Assembly: GCF_000719955.1 (NCBI RefSeq) | Contig: NZ_JOII01000016.1 | Location: 62,001 to 126,000 of the forward strand | Direction of reading: 5' to 3' | Source of the DNA: Streptomyces albidoflavus | Lineage (GTDB): Bacteria; Actinomycetota; Actinomycetes; Streptomycetales; Streptomycetaceae | Length of the DNA: 64,000 nucleotides | Shown here: piece by piece, positions 40,066 to 47,685 of the stretch | Layout: each line of letters starts with the position of its first letter | How positions within the stretch are numbered: position 1 is the first letter of the stretch | Notes under the pieces: generated by a model | What the model saw: only the letters and a program-made list of their open reading frames with translations | Databases searched by the model: none | Told to the model about the DNA's origin: nothing | Program-made: the position numbers and the translations under genes

Positions 40066-40716
40066 CTAAGGACCCGTCAGGCCCGCCTCGTAGGCGGCGA
40101 TGACGGCCTGGGTGCGGTCGCGGGTGCCGGTCTTGGCGAGGACCGCCGCCACGTGCGACTTGACGGTGGCGGGGCCGACCGTGAGACGGGCGGCGATCTC
40201 CGCGTTGGTCAGGCCGGTGGCCATCAGGCGCAGCACCTCGCGTTCGCGGTCGGTGAGCCGGGCCGCCCACGGTGGTTCGGCGGCCTGGCGCGGGCCGTGG
40301 GCCAGGGCCAGCGCGCGTACCGAGGACGGGAACAGCAGGGTGTCCGAGCGGGCCACCACGCGGACCGCGTGGAGCAGGGTCTCGGCCTCCGCGCGCTTCA
40401 GCAGGAAGCCGGCGGCGCCCGCGCGCAGCGCCGCGAGGACGTGGTCGTCGTTCTCGAAGGTGGTCAGGACGAGGACGCGCGGTGCCCGCTCCCCGCCCGC
40501 CGCCAGGACGCGTTCGGTGGCGCGGATGCCGTCGACCTCCGGCATCCGGACGTCCATCAGCACCACGTCCGGGGCGGTGGCCCGCACCACGGAGACCGCC
40601 TCCGCGCCGGTGGCCGCCTCGCCCACCACCTCCAGGTCCGGTTCGGCGCCCAGGATGGCGCGCAGCGCGGTCCGCACCATGCGTTCGTCGTCGGCCAGGA
40701 CCAGGCGGATGGTCAT
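40066..40716 (-). CDS. LuxR/NarL-family response regulator
   Basis: A 216-residue response regulator. The receiver domain (1-120) has the acidic pair in LADDE, phosphoacceptor D55 in VVLMDVRMPEVDG, the Thr of VLTTFEND and the Lys of FLLKRAEAETLL. The C-terminal LuxR-type HTH is at about 150-205 (LTDREREVLRLMATGLTNAEIAARL). Its ATG overlaps the kinase stop by 4 nt, so it is the cognate partner of that kinase. Target genes are not evident; the MFS transporter downstream is a candidate. Confidence 0.95.
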   Translation of the reverse strand: MTIRLVLADDERMVRTALRAILGAEPDLEVVGEAATGAEAVSVVRATAPDVVLMDVRMPEVDGIRATERVLAAGGERAPRVLVLTTFENDDHVLAALRAGAAGFLLKRAEAETLLHAVRVVARSDTLLFPSSVRALALAHGPRQAAEPPWAARLTDREREVLRLMATGLTNAEIAARLTVGPATVKSHVAAVLAKTGTRDRTQAVIAAYEAGLTGP

Positions 40717-41969
40717 CGGGTCTCCTCTCCGGTACGGGGGACGGGCGCGGCGCCCGTCGGCAGGGTGACGTCCAGGACCCAGTCGCCCCCGCACGGCCCC
40801 GCCGTGGCCGAGCCGCCGAGCAGCCGGGCCCGTTCGGCGACGCCCGCCAGACCCCGGCCGCCCCCGGCGGACGGGGACGGGGGGACGGGTGGGAGCGGCT
40901 GGGCGACCCGCACCGACAGCCCGGACGCGGTCCGCTCCAGCCGCAGCAGCACGGGCGCGCCGGGGGCGTGCTTCAACGCGTTGGCCAGCCCCTCCTGCAC
41001 GATCCGGTACGCCTCCCGGTCGAGCGGCGGCGGCAGCACGCCCGGCGGCGGCGTCCCGCGCACCGTGACCCGGCACCCCGCCGCCCGGGTCCGGTCCAGC
41101 AGCGCGGGCAGCTCCTCCGCGAGGCCCGGCGCGGCGGTGCCGGGATCGGGGCCGCTCTCGCGCAACACGCCCAGCACGGCGTCGAGTTCGCCGACGGTAC
41201 GCCGGGCCGTCTCCTCGATCGCCGACAACGCCTCCCCCGCGAAGGCGCGGCCCTCGGCGGCGGGCCCGTCCAGCAGCCGGCGGGCCGCCGTGGCCTGGAG
41301 GGCGATCGCGCTCAGCGCGTGCCCCACCGAGTCGTGCACCTCACGGGCGAGCCGGTTGCGCACCGCCAGCTCCGCCGCCCGCCGCTCGGCCCGCTCCAGC
41401 CGCTCCCGGGGCGAGGGCCCGAGCAGCACGGGCGCCGCCCGGGCCAGCACCGCGCCCGCCCCGGCGGCCACGCCCGCCAGCGCGGCCAGCAGCGCCAGGC
41501 CCGCGAGCGGCGCGAGGTACAGGGCCGGACCCGCCGTGGGCAGGGCGTACGGGGAGCCGGGGCCGGGACGCACCACGGGGAGGGCCAGCAGCAGCACGGC
41601 GAACGGCGGCACCGCCAGCGTCGCCCCCGCCACCACACCGCCCAGCCCCAGGTGCAGCACGTACCAGCAGGCCGTGCGGGACCGGTCCACCCGGCCCCGG
41701 GCCGGCCCGTCGGCCAGCGTGTCCGGCGCCGCACCCGTCAGGCCCCGCGCCAGCGCCACCGCCGGTGGCCGCGCCGCCGGGACCAGCGCGGTGACCGCCA
41801 CCAGCGGCAGCGCCAGCGTGAAGGTGAGCGCCAGCGCGGGCGGGTCGGTGAAGAAGTCCGGGACCCCGAGCAGCGCCAGCACCACCGTTCCCACGAAGAG
41901 GAAGTACGGCATCAGCAGCGCCCCGCCCACCACCAGGTGCAGCCAGCGCCGCGCCGTCGCGGCCGTCAT
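40713..41969 (-). CDS. Sensor histidine kinase (HisKA_3 type)
   Basis: A 418-residue NarL-partner kinase. The N-terminal half has four or more hydrophobic helices (about 11-35, 45-65, 105-132, 148-180) with little extracytoplasmic sequence, so it may sense membrane events. The dimerisation/phosphoacceptor helix carries H212 in LAREVHDSVGHALSAIALQ. The ATPase domain has EGLANALKHAPGAPV (N-box) and GGRGLAGVAERARLLGG (G-box). It is coupled to the response regulator (ATGA overlap) downstream and to the membrane protein gene upstream. Confidence 0.94.
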   Translation of the reverse strand: MTAATARRWLHLVVGGALLMPYFLFVGTVVLALLGVPDFFTDPPALALTFTLALPLVAVTALVPAARPPAVALARGLTGAAPDTLADGPARGRVDRSRTACWYVLHLGLGGVVAGATLAVPPFAVLLLALPVVRPGPGSPYALPTAGPALYLAPLAGLALLAALAGVAAGAGAVLARAAPVLLGPSPRERLERAERRAAELAVRNRLAREVHDSVGHALSAIALQATAARRLLDGPAAEGRAFAGEALSAIEETARRTVGELDAVLGVLRESGPDPGTAAPGLAEELPALLDRTRAAGCRVTVRGTPPPGVLPPPLDREAYRIVQEGLANALKHAPGAPVLLRLERTASGLSVRVAQPLPPVPPSPSAGGGRGLAGVAERARLLGGSATAGPCGGDWVLDVTLPTGAAPVPRTGEETR

Positions 41970-42958
41970 ACGGACTCCGCCGCACCGGCTTGCCCGGTCC
42001 GGGTGCGCAGGAAGCCGAGCAGGGCGACGCCGGCCACCGCGCCCACCAGGGTCCGCGCCACGTGGACGAGGAGCGGCAGTGCCGACGTCTGGTCACCGGC
42101 CGCCCCCGTCACCATCGGCAGCAGCATCCACAGGGCCCAGCACAGGGTGGCCCCCGACCCGAGCCAGGCCGCTCCCAGCGGCGCCGCGAGCGGCAGCCGG
42201 CGCGGGCGGCGCCAGGCCAGGCCGAGCGTCCCGGCGACGGCCAGCAGCAGGGAGCAGGCGTGGGTGGCCGCGACGATGCGGCTGTCGACGGAACCGGGCC
42301 CGTCGAGCCCCGCCCCGGACCCGGCCGCCCACGCCAGTTGCAGCGCCAGCGGGAAGGGCGTGAGGACCAGTACGCCCGCCACGAGCAGGCGCGAGGCCGC
42401 GCGTGAGCCGCCCGGCCGGAACTGGCCCGGCCGCCCCCGCGCCACCCCGGCCCAGCGGCGCCCGGCGTACCGGAGGAAGAGGGTGGTCAGCGCCAGGGCC
42501 TGCACGATGAAGCCGCCGTAGACCACGGCGAAGACCCAGCTGTCCAGGAAGGGTTCGGCGTCGGAGGTGGAGCCGGAGCCGCCCGCGCCGAGTGCGCCGG
42601 CGACCAGCTGGGCCGGGTAGCCGAGGACGATCGGGAGCAGCAGCCCCGTCGCGATCCACACCGGGACCAGCAGCAGCCACCCGGGTGCCCGCAGGCCCCA
42701 GGGCCGGACCAGGAGGAGGACCAGCACGATCACGGCGCCGTCCATCACCACCGTCCCGGCGTTGGCGAGGCGCAGCACCAGGGTGTGGTCGAGCAGCGGG
42801 CTCTCCGGCGGGATGCCGAGCGAACTGCCCGCCACCCAGGCCGTCTTCAGCGTCAGGTAGGGGAGGCAGGCGAGGGCGGCCACCCAGGCGGCCACGTGGT
42901 CGAGGCGGCCGGGCGGGGCAGGGGAGCGGAGGACGGCTGTGCCGTGGTCGGTCGTCAT
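41966..42958 (-). CDS. Polytopic membrane protein coupled to two-component system
   Basis: A 330-residue membrane protein with about eight hydrophobic segments and no family I can name. Notable segments are YLTLKTAWVAGSSLGIPPE in the first loop and long Leu/Val-rich helices (VVMDGAVIVLVLLLVRPW). The ATG at 42958 has GAGG about 9 nt upstream. Its stop overlaps the histidine kinase start by 4 nt, so it is expressed with the kinase and may be its signal partner or target. The link is inference from coupling only. Confidence 0.82.
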   Translation of the reverse strand: MTTDHGTAVLRSPAPPGRLDHVAAWVAALACLPYLTLKTAWVAGSSLGIPPESPLLDHTLVLRLANAGTVVMDGAVIVLVLLLVRPWGLRAPGWLLLVPVWIATGLLLPIVLGYPAQLVAGALGAGGSGSTSDAEPFLDSWVFAVVYGGFIVQALALTTLFLRYAGRRWAGVARGRPGQFRPGGSRAASRLLVAGVLVLTPFPLALQLAWAAGSGAGLDGPGSVDSRIVAATHACSLLLAVAGTLGLAWRRPRRLPLAAPLGAAWLGSGATLCWALWMLLPMVTGAAGDQTSALPLLVHVARTLVGAVAGVALLGFLRTRTGQAGAAESV

Positions 42959-43390
42959 GGACTCAGCCTCGCGAGGGGCGTTCGCCGCCACCTCCTCCAC
43001 CACGGTGAACCGGCTCCGCCGCGCGGGGGAGAGGGGCGGGCGGAGGTCGGCCCGGAGGGTGAGGCGGGGCACCCGCGGCCCGGCGGTGCGGGCCCGGTCC
43101 GCCCCTGCTCGCGCCGTCAATTCCCCGGCTGCGTAAGCCCCGGCGCTCCGCGTCTGTGTCGCCCGTCCCCTCACCCCGGCAGTCTCCCGCGTCCGTACCC
43201 GCGCCGACCAGAGGCTTTCGGGGCGGGCGCCCCTTGACCCCCGCGAGCGGCCCCGCATACCCTCCGCGCCCAAGAGCTCCGCCACCAGGAGCCCTGTCCC
43301 CCCATCTGACGAGACCGCACCCCCGATGTGACCGCGCGCCCGGTACGGACGGCGCCGTCGGTTGTGGCCCGTACCGAAGGAGCCCCCGCC
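42959..43390. other. Divergent intergenic region, membrane protein / aldehyde dehydrogenase
   Basis: About 430 bases without a supported gene. The plus strand holds the near-consensus promoter at 43234-43263 and an AAGGAG ribosome-binding site at 43377-43382. A minimal start-stop, ATGTGA, lies at 43326-43331. I see no clear promoter toward the minus-strand operon. Confidence 0.55.
43234..43263 (+). promoter_or_regulatory. Near-consensus promoter for aldehyde dehydrogenase gene
   Basis: TTGACC, 18-nt spacer, TACCCT is a good match to the vegetative HrdB-type promoter. Transcription would start near 43270, giving a leader of about 120 nt. Confidence 0.6.
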
Positions 43391-44926
43391 GTGGCAGCAG
43401 CAGCCGTATGGAGTGTCGACCCCCGGACCGGCAGGGAGCGGGAGCAGGTCGCCGTGGAGGCGAGCGGGGCCGAGGTGGACGCGGCGGTGCGCGCCGCCCA
43501 CGCCGCCCGGGGCGCCCTCGCCGACCGTGCCGTACGCGCCGCGCTGCTGCGGGCCGCGGCCGCCCGGCTCGACGGCGCCCGCGCCCACCTGGTGGAGGCC
43601 GCCGACGCCGAGACCGCGCTCGGGCCGGTCCGGCTCGACGGCGAACTGACGCGCACGACCAACCAGTTGAGGAGCTTCGCCGACCTCGTCGACGAGGGCG
43701 CCTTCCTCGGCATCCGGATCGACCACCCCGACCCGGCCGCCGCACCGCCCGTCCCCGACCTGCGCCGCATGTGCGTGCCGCTCGGCGTGGTCGCCGTCTA
43801 CGCGGCCGGGAACTTCCCCTTCGCCTTCTCCGTCCCGGGCGGCGACACCGCCAGTGCCCTCGCGGCCGGCTGCCCCGTCGTCGTCAAGGCCCACCCGGAC
43901 CACCCGGCCACCTCCGAGTTCGTCCTCGCCCTGCTGCGCCGGGCCGCCGCCGACACCGGCGTCCCCCCGGAGGTCTTCGGCCTGGTCCACGGCTTCGACG
44001 CCGGAGTGGCCCTGATCGGCCACCCGCTGCTCGCCGCCGCCGGGTTCACCGGGTCCGTACGCGGCGGACGCGCCCTCTTCGACGCGGCCGCCGCCCGGCC
44101 CGTGCCGATCCCCTTCCACGGCGAACTGGGCAGCCTCAACCCGGTCCTCGTCACCCCGGGTGCCGTGGCCGAGCGGCCCCGGGAGGTCGCCGAGGGGCTG
44201 GCGGCCTCGATGACGCTGGGGACGGGCCAGTTCTGCGTCAAGCCCGGACTGGTGCTCGTCCCGGCGGGCGAGGACGGCGACCGGCTGGTGACGGCGCTGA
44301 CGGCGACGGTCAGCGACACCGAGGCCGGGGTCCTCCTCGACGCCCGCATCCGCGACGCCTTCCTCGCCGGGGTCACCGAGCGGGCCGCACTGGACGGCGT
44401 GGCGAGCCCGGTGACGCCGGGCGCGGCCGGTGAGCACACGGTGGCCGCCGGGTTCCTCACCGTGGACGCCGCCCGGCTCGCCGCCGAGGGCCCGCACGAC
44501 CTGCTCCTGGAGGAGTGCTTCGGGCCGGTCACCGTACTCGCCCGCTACGACGGGCCCGCCGGGGCCGAGGCGCTCCTGGCCCGGCTGCCCGGCAACCTCA
44601 CCGCCACCCTGCACCTCTCGGCCGCCGAGGAACGCGGCGAGGGCGACGCCGCCGCGCTGCTGGAGCGGCTCACCCGCCTGGCCGGCCGGGTCGTCGTCGG
44701 CGGCTGGCCCACCGGGGTGGCGGTCGCCGACGCCCAGCACCACGGCGGCCCCTACCCGGCGGCGACCTCCACGGCTACCTCGGTCGGCACCGCCGCCGTG
44801 GAGCGCTGGCTGCGCCCGGTCGCGTACCAGACCACCCCCGAGGCGCTGCTGCCGCCGGAGCTGCGGGACGGCAACCCGCTGGGGCTGCCCCGGCACGTGG
44901 ACGGGCGGGCCGAACGCGGGGCCTGA
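43391..44926 (+). CDS. NADP-type aldehyde dehydrogenase (ketoglutarate-semialdehyde dehydrogenase-like)
   Basis: A 511-residue aldehyde dehydrogenase of the subgroup that includes alpha-ketoglutaric semialdehyde dehydrogenases. The cofactor segment is VVAVYAAGNFPFAFSVPGGDTASALAAG with VVKAHPDHP. The general-base region is FHGELGSLNPVLV (Glu) and the nucleophile Cys is in TGQFCVKPGLVL. The GTG at 43391 is chosen because AAGGAG lies 8 nt upstream; the frame is open to 43328. It may oxidise a semialdehyde from sugar-acid or hydroxyproline breakdown, but no pathway partner is adjacent. Confidence 0.9.
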   Translation: MAAAAVWSVDPRTGREREQVAVEASGAEVDAAVRAAHAARGALADRAVRAALLRAAAARLDGARAHLVEAADAETALGPVRLDGELTRTTNQLRSFADLVDEGAFLGIRIDHPDPAAAPPVPDLRRMCVPLGVVAVYAAGNFPFAFSVPGGDTASALAAGCPVVVKAHPDHPATSEFVLALLRRAAADTGVPPEVFGLVHGFDAGVALIGHPLLAAAGFTGSVRGGRALFDAAAARPVPIPFHGELGSLNPVLVTPGAVAERPREVAEGLAASMTLGTGQFCVKPGLVLVPAGEDGDRLVTALTATVSDTEAGVLLDARIRDAFLAGVTERAALDGVASPVTPGAAGEHTVAAGFLTVDAARLAAEGPHDLLLEECFGPVTVLARYDGPAGAEALLARLPGNLTATLHLSAAEERGEGDAAALLERLTRLAGRVVVGGWPTGVAVADAQHHGGPYPAATSTATSVGTAAVERWLRPVAYQTTPEALLPPELRDGNPLGLPRHVDGRAERGA

Positions 44927-45091
44927 GGCGGAGGCCGGGGTGACCCGGGCCGGTCCGGAATGCACCGGTCCGCCCCCGCGTTGCAGCAGAGCGGAGGCAC
45001 CCTCCGTACCCTGGTGTCCGCACGCCCCGGGAGACCGCTCCCGGCACCCCCGACCTGCCCGGTCCCCGGGCCGAGGAGTTGAACCGCAGCC

Positions 45092-45817
45092 ATGCGCGTC
45101 GAGATCTGGTCCGACATCGCCTGTCCCTGGTGCTACGTAGGAAAGGCGCGGTTCGACAAGGCGCTCGCCGCCTTCCCGCACCGCGACCGGATCGAGGTCG
45201 TGCACCGCTCCTTCGAGCTGGACCCGGCCCGCCCCAAGGGCGACCCCGAGCTGGTCCTGCCGATGCTCGCCAAGAAGTACGGCATGAGCGAGGCCCAGGC
45301 CGCCGAGGCCGAGCGGAACCTCGGGCAGAACGCCGCCGCCGAGGGCCTGCCCTACCTCACCGAGGGCCGCGACCACGGCAGCACCTTCGACATGCACCGG
45401 CTGCTCCACCTCGCCAAGGCGCGCGGCCGCCAGGACGAGCTGCTCGCCGTGCTGTACCGCGCCAACTTCGCCGAGACCGCGACCGTCTTCGGCGACGACG
45501 AGCGGCTCGTCGCCCTCGCCGTCGAGGCCGGACTGGAGGAGGCCGAGGCCCGCGAGGTCCTCGCCGACGAACAGCGGTACGCCGCCGAGGTCCGCGCCGA
45601 CGAGCGCGCCGCCACCGAACTGGGCGCGAGCGGCGTCCCGTTCTTCGTCCTCGACCGACGGTACGGCGTCTCCGGCGCCCAGCCCGCCGACGTCTTCACG
45701 CAGGCCCTCACCCAGGCGTGGGAGAGCCACGTCCCCGCCTCCGGGCTGGCCACCCCGGCCGGCGCCGAGGGCGGCGAAGCGTGCGGTCCCGACGGCTGCG
45801 AGGTCCCGAAGGGCTGA
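45092..45817 (+). CDS. DsbA-family FrnE-like oxidoreductase
   Basis: A 241-residue cytoplasmic member of the DsbA/FrnE thioredoxin-like family. The active site CPWC is at C11-C14 within EIWSDIACPWCYVGKARFD. The helical insertion domain and the cis-Pro loop (GASGVPFFVLDRRYGVSGAQ) are normal. The C-terminus adds a second Cys pair (EACGPDGCEVP) beyond the usual fold. The ATG at 45092 follows GAGGAGTTGAACC. It likely handles disulfide exchange in the cytoplasm; FrnE of Deinococcus and FrnE in frenolicin clusters are relatives. Confidence 0.92.
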   Translation: MRVEIWSDIACPWCYVGKARFDKALAAFPHRDRIEVVHRSFELDPARPKGDPELVLPMLAKKYGMSEAQAAEAERNLGQNAAAEGLPYLTEGRDHGSTFDMHRLLHLAKARGRQDELLAVLYRANFAETATVFGDDERLVALAVEAGLEEAEAREVLADEQRYAAEVRADERAATELGASGVPFFVLDRRYGVSGAQPADVFTQALTQAWESHVPASGLATPAGAEGGEACGPDGCEVPKG

Positions 45818-45830
45818 CCCCCGCTCCGTC

Positions 45831-45867
45831 CCGGCCCGCCACCCGCCCCGGCGGGGCGGCGGGCCGG
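45831..45867 (+). terminator. Hairpin terminator after frnE-like gene
   Basis: The arms CCGGCCCGCC and GGCGGGCCGG, with an inner CGCCCC/GGGGCG, form a long GC stem with a small internal loop. Confidence 0.75.
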
Positions 45868-45942
45868 ACCCGTACCCACCAGGGACGGTTCGGCGGTCGC
45901 CGCACCATGGACGGCTGCCGCGCGAGGGTGCACAGTGGCCGC

Positions 45943-46992
45943 ATGGACCTCGCCCGCAGCCTGGCCGAAGACGAGTTCAAGCCCTCCCGGACGCACCTGG
46001 CGACCGCCGGCACCGGCCTCCTGCCGCTGAGCGCGGCCCGGGCCGTGCACGAGGCGGTCGACGCCGCCGCGGCCGGCACCCCGCCCGACATGTTCGGCGC
46101 CCGGGACGCCGCCCGGGCCTCCTTCGCCCGGCTGGTGGGCGTCCCCGCCACCCGCGTCGCCACCGGATCCTCGGTGGCGACCTTCACCGGCCTGATCGCC
46201 GCCGCGCTGCCCGACGGCGCCGAAGTGCTCACCGCCGAAGGCGACTTCAGCTCGCTGGTCAACCCCTTCCACGTCCGGCCGGGAGTGAGCGTACGGACCG
46301 TGCCGCTGGAGCGGATCGCCGAGCACGTCACCGGGACGACCGACCTGGTCGCGGTCAGCGCCGTGCAGTCCGCCGACGGCCGCCGCGCCGACCTCGCCGC
46401 CGTCCGCGAGGCGGCCCGCGCCCACGGCGCCCGCACCCTGGTCGACGCCTCCCAGGCGGCCGGCTGGGACATCTTCGAGGCCGGCGCGTACGACTACACG
46501 GTGGCCGTCGGGTTCAAGTGGCTGCTCGCCCCGAAGGGCACCGCCTTCCTCACCGTCCCGCCGGAGCCCGGCACCCTGCCCCCGCTCCTCGCGGGCTGGG
46601 TCGCGGGCGACTCCCCGTTCGACAGCTGCTACGGACCCGTCACCGGCCTCGCCCCCGACGCGCGCCGCTACGACGAGAGCCCCGCCCCGCTCGTCTGGAC
46701 CGGCGCGCAGCACGCCCTCGCCCTGCTGGAGCGGATCGGCACCGAGGCCGTCGGCGCCCACGACGTGGCGCTCGCCGACCGCTTCCGGGAGCGGCTGACC
46801 CGCGCCGGACACGCCCCCGTACCGGCCCCCGGTTCGGCCATCGTCTCCGTACCGGGGCTGGGGGAGCGGGCGGCGGCCCTCGGGGAGCGGGGGATCACCG
46901 TCTCCGACCGGGCCGGGATGCTGCGGGCCGCCTTCCACCTGTACAACACCGAGAGCGACGTCGACCGGCTGGTGGCGGCGCTCGACGGCTGA
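45943..46992 (+). CDS. Class V aminotransferase-fold PLP enzyme
   Basis: A 349-residue PLP-dependent protein of the class V aminotransferase/cysteine desulfurase fold. The presumed Schiff-base Lys is in VAVGFKWLLAPKGTAFL, and DASQAAGWD carries the Asp that binds the pyridine nitrogen. It lacks the SufS-type catalytic Cys motif, so a desulfurase role is unlikely; a kynureninase-like or aminotransferase role is possible. The ATG at 45943 is favoured over an ATG at 45907 because CACAGT, a near -10, lies 6 nt upstream. It is monocistronic and convergent with marR. Confidence 0.85.
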   Translation: MDLARSLAEDEFKPSRTHLATAGTGLLPLSAARAVHEAVDAAAAGTPPDMFGARDAARASFARLVGVPATRVATGSSVATFTGLIAAALPDGAEVLTAEGDFSSLVNPFHVRPGVSVRTVPLERIAEHVTGTTDLVAVSAVQSADGRRADLAAVREAARAHGARTLVDASQAAGWDIFEAGAYDYTVAVGFKWLLAPKGTAFLTVPPEPGTLPPLLAGWVAGDSPFDSCYGPVTGLAPDARRYDESPAPLVWTGAQHALALLERIGTEAVGAHDVALADRFRERLTRAGHAPVPAPGSAIVSVPGLGERAAALGERGITVSDRAGMLRAAFHLYNTESDVDRLVAALDG

Positions 46993-47002
46993 GCCGCGCG
47001 GG

Positions 47003-47515
47003 CTACTCCGCCTCGGGGCAGCCGCCCGCCCGGTCGCAGAGGTTGGCCTCCACCGCCGTCAGCAGGCGGAGCAGTTCGGCGCGGTCGGCGGGGGTGAGGC
47101 CGGCCAGGGCGTGCTCCTCCAGGCCGGCCCAGGCGGACTCGACCTGGCGGCTCAGCGCGCAGCTCAGCTCGGTCGCCTCGACCAGGACGGCCCGCCGGTC
47201 GGCGGGGTCGGGGGCGCGGGTGACGTGCCCGGACTGCTCCAGCCGCTGCAGGGTCTTGGTCACCGTGGAGGGGTCGAGTTCGACCGCCTTGATCAGGTCG
47301 GACTGGCGGACCGGGCCGTCCGCCTCCCAGAGGTGGCCGAGGACGATCTCCTGGCCCGGGTAGAGACCGGACTCGCGCAGCGCCCGGCCGGCGGCGGTCC
47401 GGTGCAGCCGCGCCACCCGGGTGACGAGATGGCCGACGGGCCCGCCGGGCGGGGCCGCGCCCCGCTCGGCGGGCCAGGTACAGGGGGCCTGCTCGGGGCC
47501 GGTCGCCTCGTTCAT
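47003..47515 (-). CDS. MarR-family transcriptional regulator
   Basis: A 170-residue MarR repressor. The winged helix is at about residues 58-125 (QSDLIKAVELDPSTVTKTLQRLEQSGHVTR and the wing PDPADRRAVLVE). The C-terminal dimer helices include several Cys (SCAL, LCDRAGGC), which could allow thiol-based sensing. The ATG at 47515 has GGGAG upstream. It is divergent from an Old Yellow Enzyme gene, with two operator-like palindromes between them, so it probably represses both itself and the reductase. Confidence 0.92.
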   Translation of the reverse strand: MNEATGPEQAPCTWPAERGAAPPGGPVGHLVTRVARLHRTAAGRALRESGLYPGQEIVLGHLWEADGPVRQSDLIKAVELDPSTVTKTLQRLEQSGHVTRAPDPADRRAVLVEATELSCALSRQVESAWAGLEEHALAGLTPADRAELLRLLTAVEANLCDRAGGCPEAE

Positions 47516-47557
47516 CCACGTCTCCCGCTGGGTCGTCCTCGTCCCGGTCTCCGCCCG

Positions 47558-47563
47558 ACTATA
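47558..47563 (-). promoter_or_regulatory. Candidate -10 for marR
   Basis: On the minus strand TATAGT is a near-consensus -10, about 45 nt before the marR ATG. Operator copy 1 lies just upstream, where the -35/-10 spacer would be. Confidence 0.6.
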
Positions 47564-47566
47564 CCT

Positions 47567-47578
47567 TTGGTCGGCCAA
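47567..47578. promoter_or_regulatory. MarR operator copy 1
   Basis: TTGGTCGGCCAA is an imperfect palindrome. An 11-nt stretch (GGTCGGCCAAT, 47569-47579) recurs in exact inverted form at 47611-47621. This copy overlaps the -35 region of the plus-strand promoter and the spacer of the marR promoter. Confidence 0.65.
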
Positions 47579-47587
47579 TGAATGGGT

Positions 47588-47593
47588 TACAGT
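47588..47593 (+). promoter_or_regulatory. Candidate -10 for Old Yellow Enzyme gene
   Basis: TACAGT fits TANNNT and would start transcription near 47600, between the two operator copies. Confidence 0.5.
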
Positions 47594-47610
47594 GGCTCCC
47601 GGCCCCATTG

Positions 47611-47623
47611 ATTGGCCGACCAT
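47611..47623. promoter_or_regulatory. MarR operator copy 2
   Basis: ATTGGCCGACCAT contains the inverted copy of operator 1. The two copies are 42 nt apart (about four helical turns), just downstream of the predicted start for the reductase gene. Confidence 0.65.
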
Positions 47624-47685
47624 GCAATGCGTCGGCCGGGCCCCGCTCTGCCCGGAACCGCCCGTTCCCCCACTGGAGACCGCCC

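Noticed and set aside
37384..42363. A plus-strand open frame of 1659 codons
   Set aside because: It is the antisense shadow of terD, the MFS gene and the two-component genes. Its translation is low-complexity Arg/Gly/Ala/Pro with no domain, as expected from very GC-rich DNA.
43326..43331. Start-stop ATGTGA in the aldehyde dehydrogenase leader
   Set aside because: No ribosome-binding site precedes it at useful spacing, so a regulatory start-stop element is not supported.
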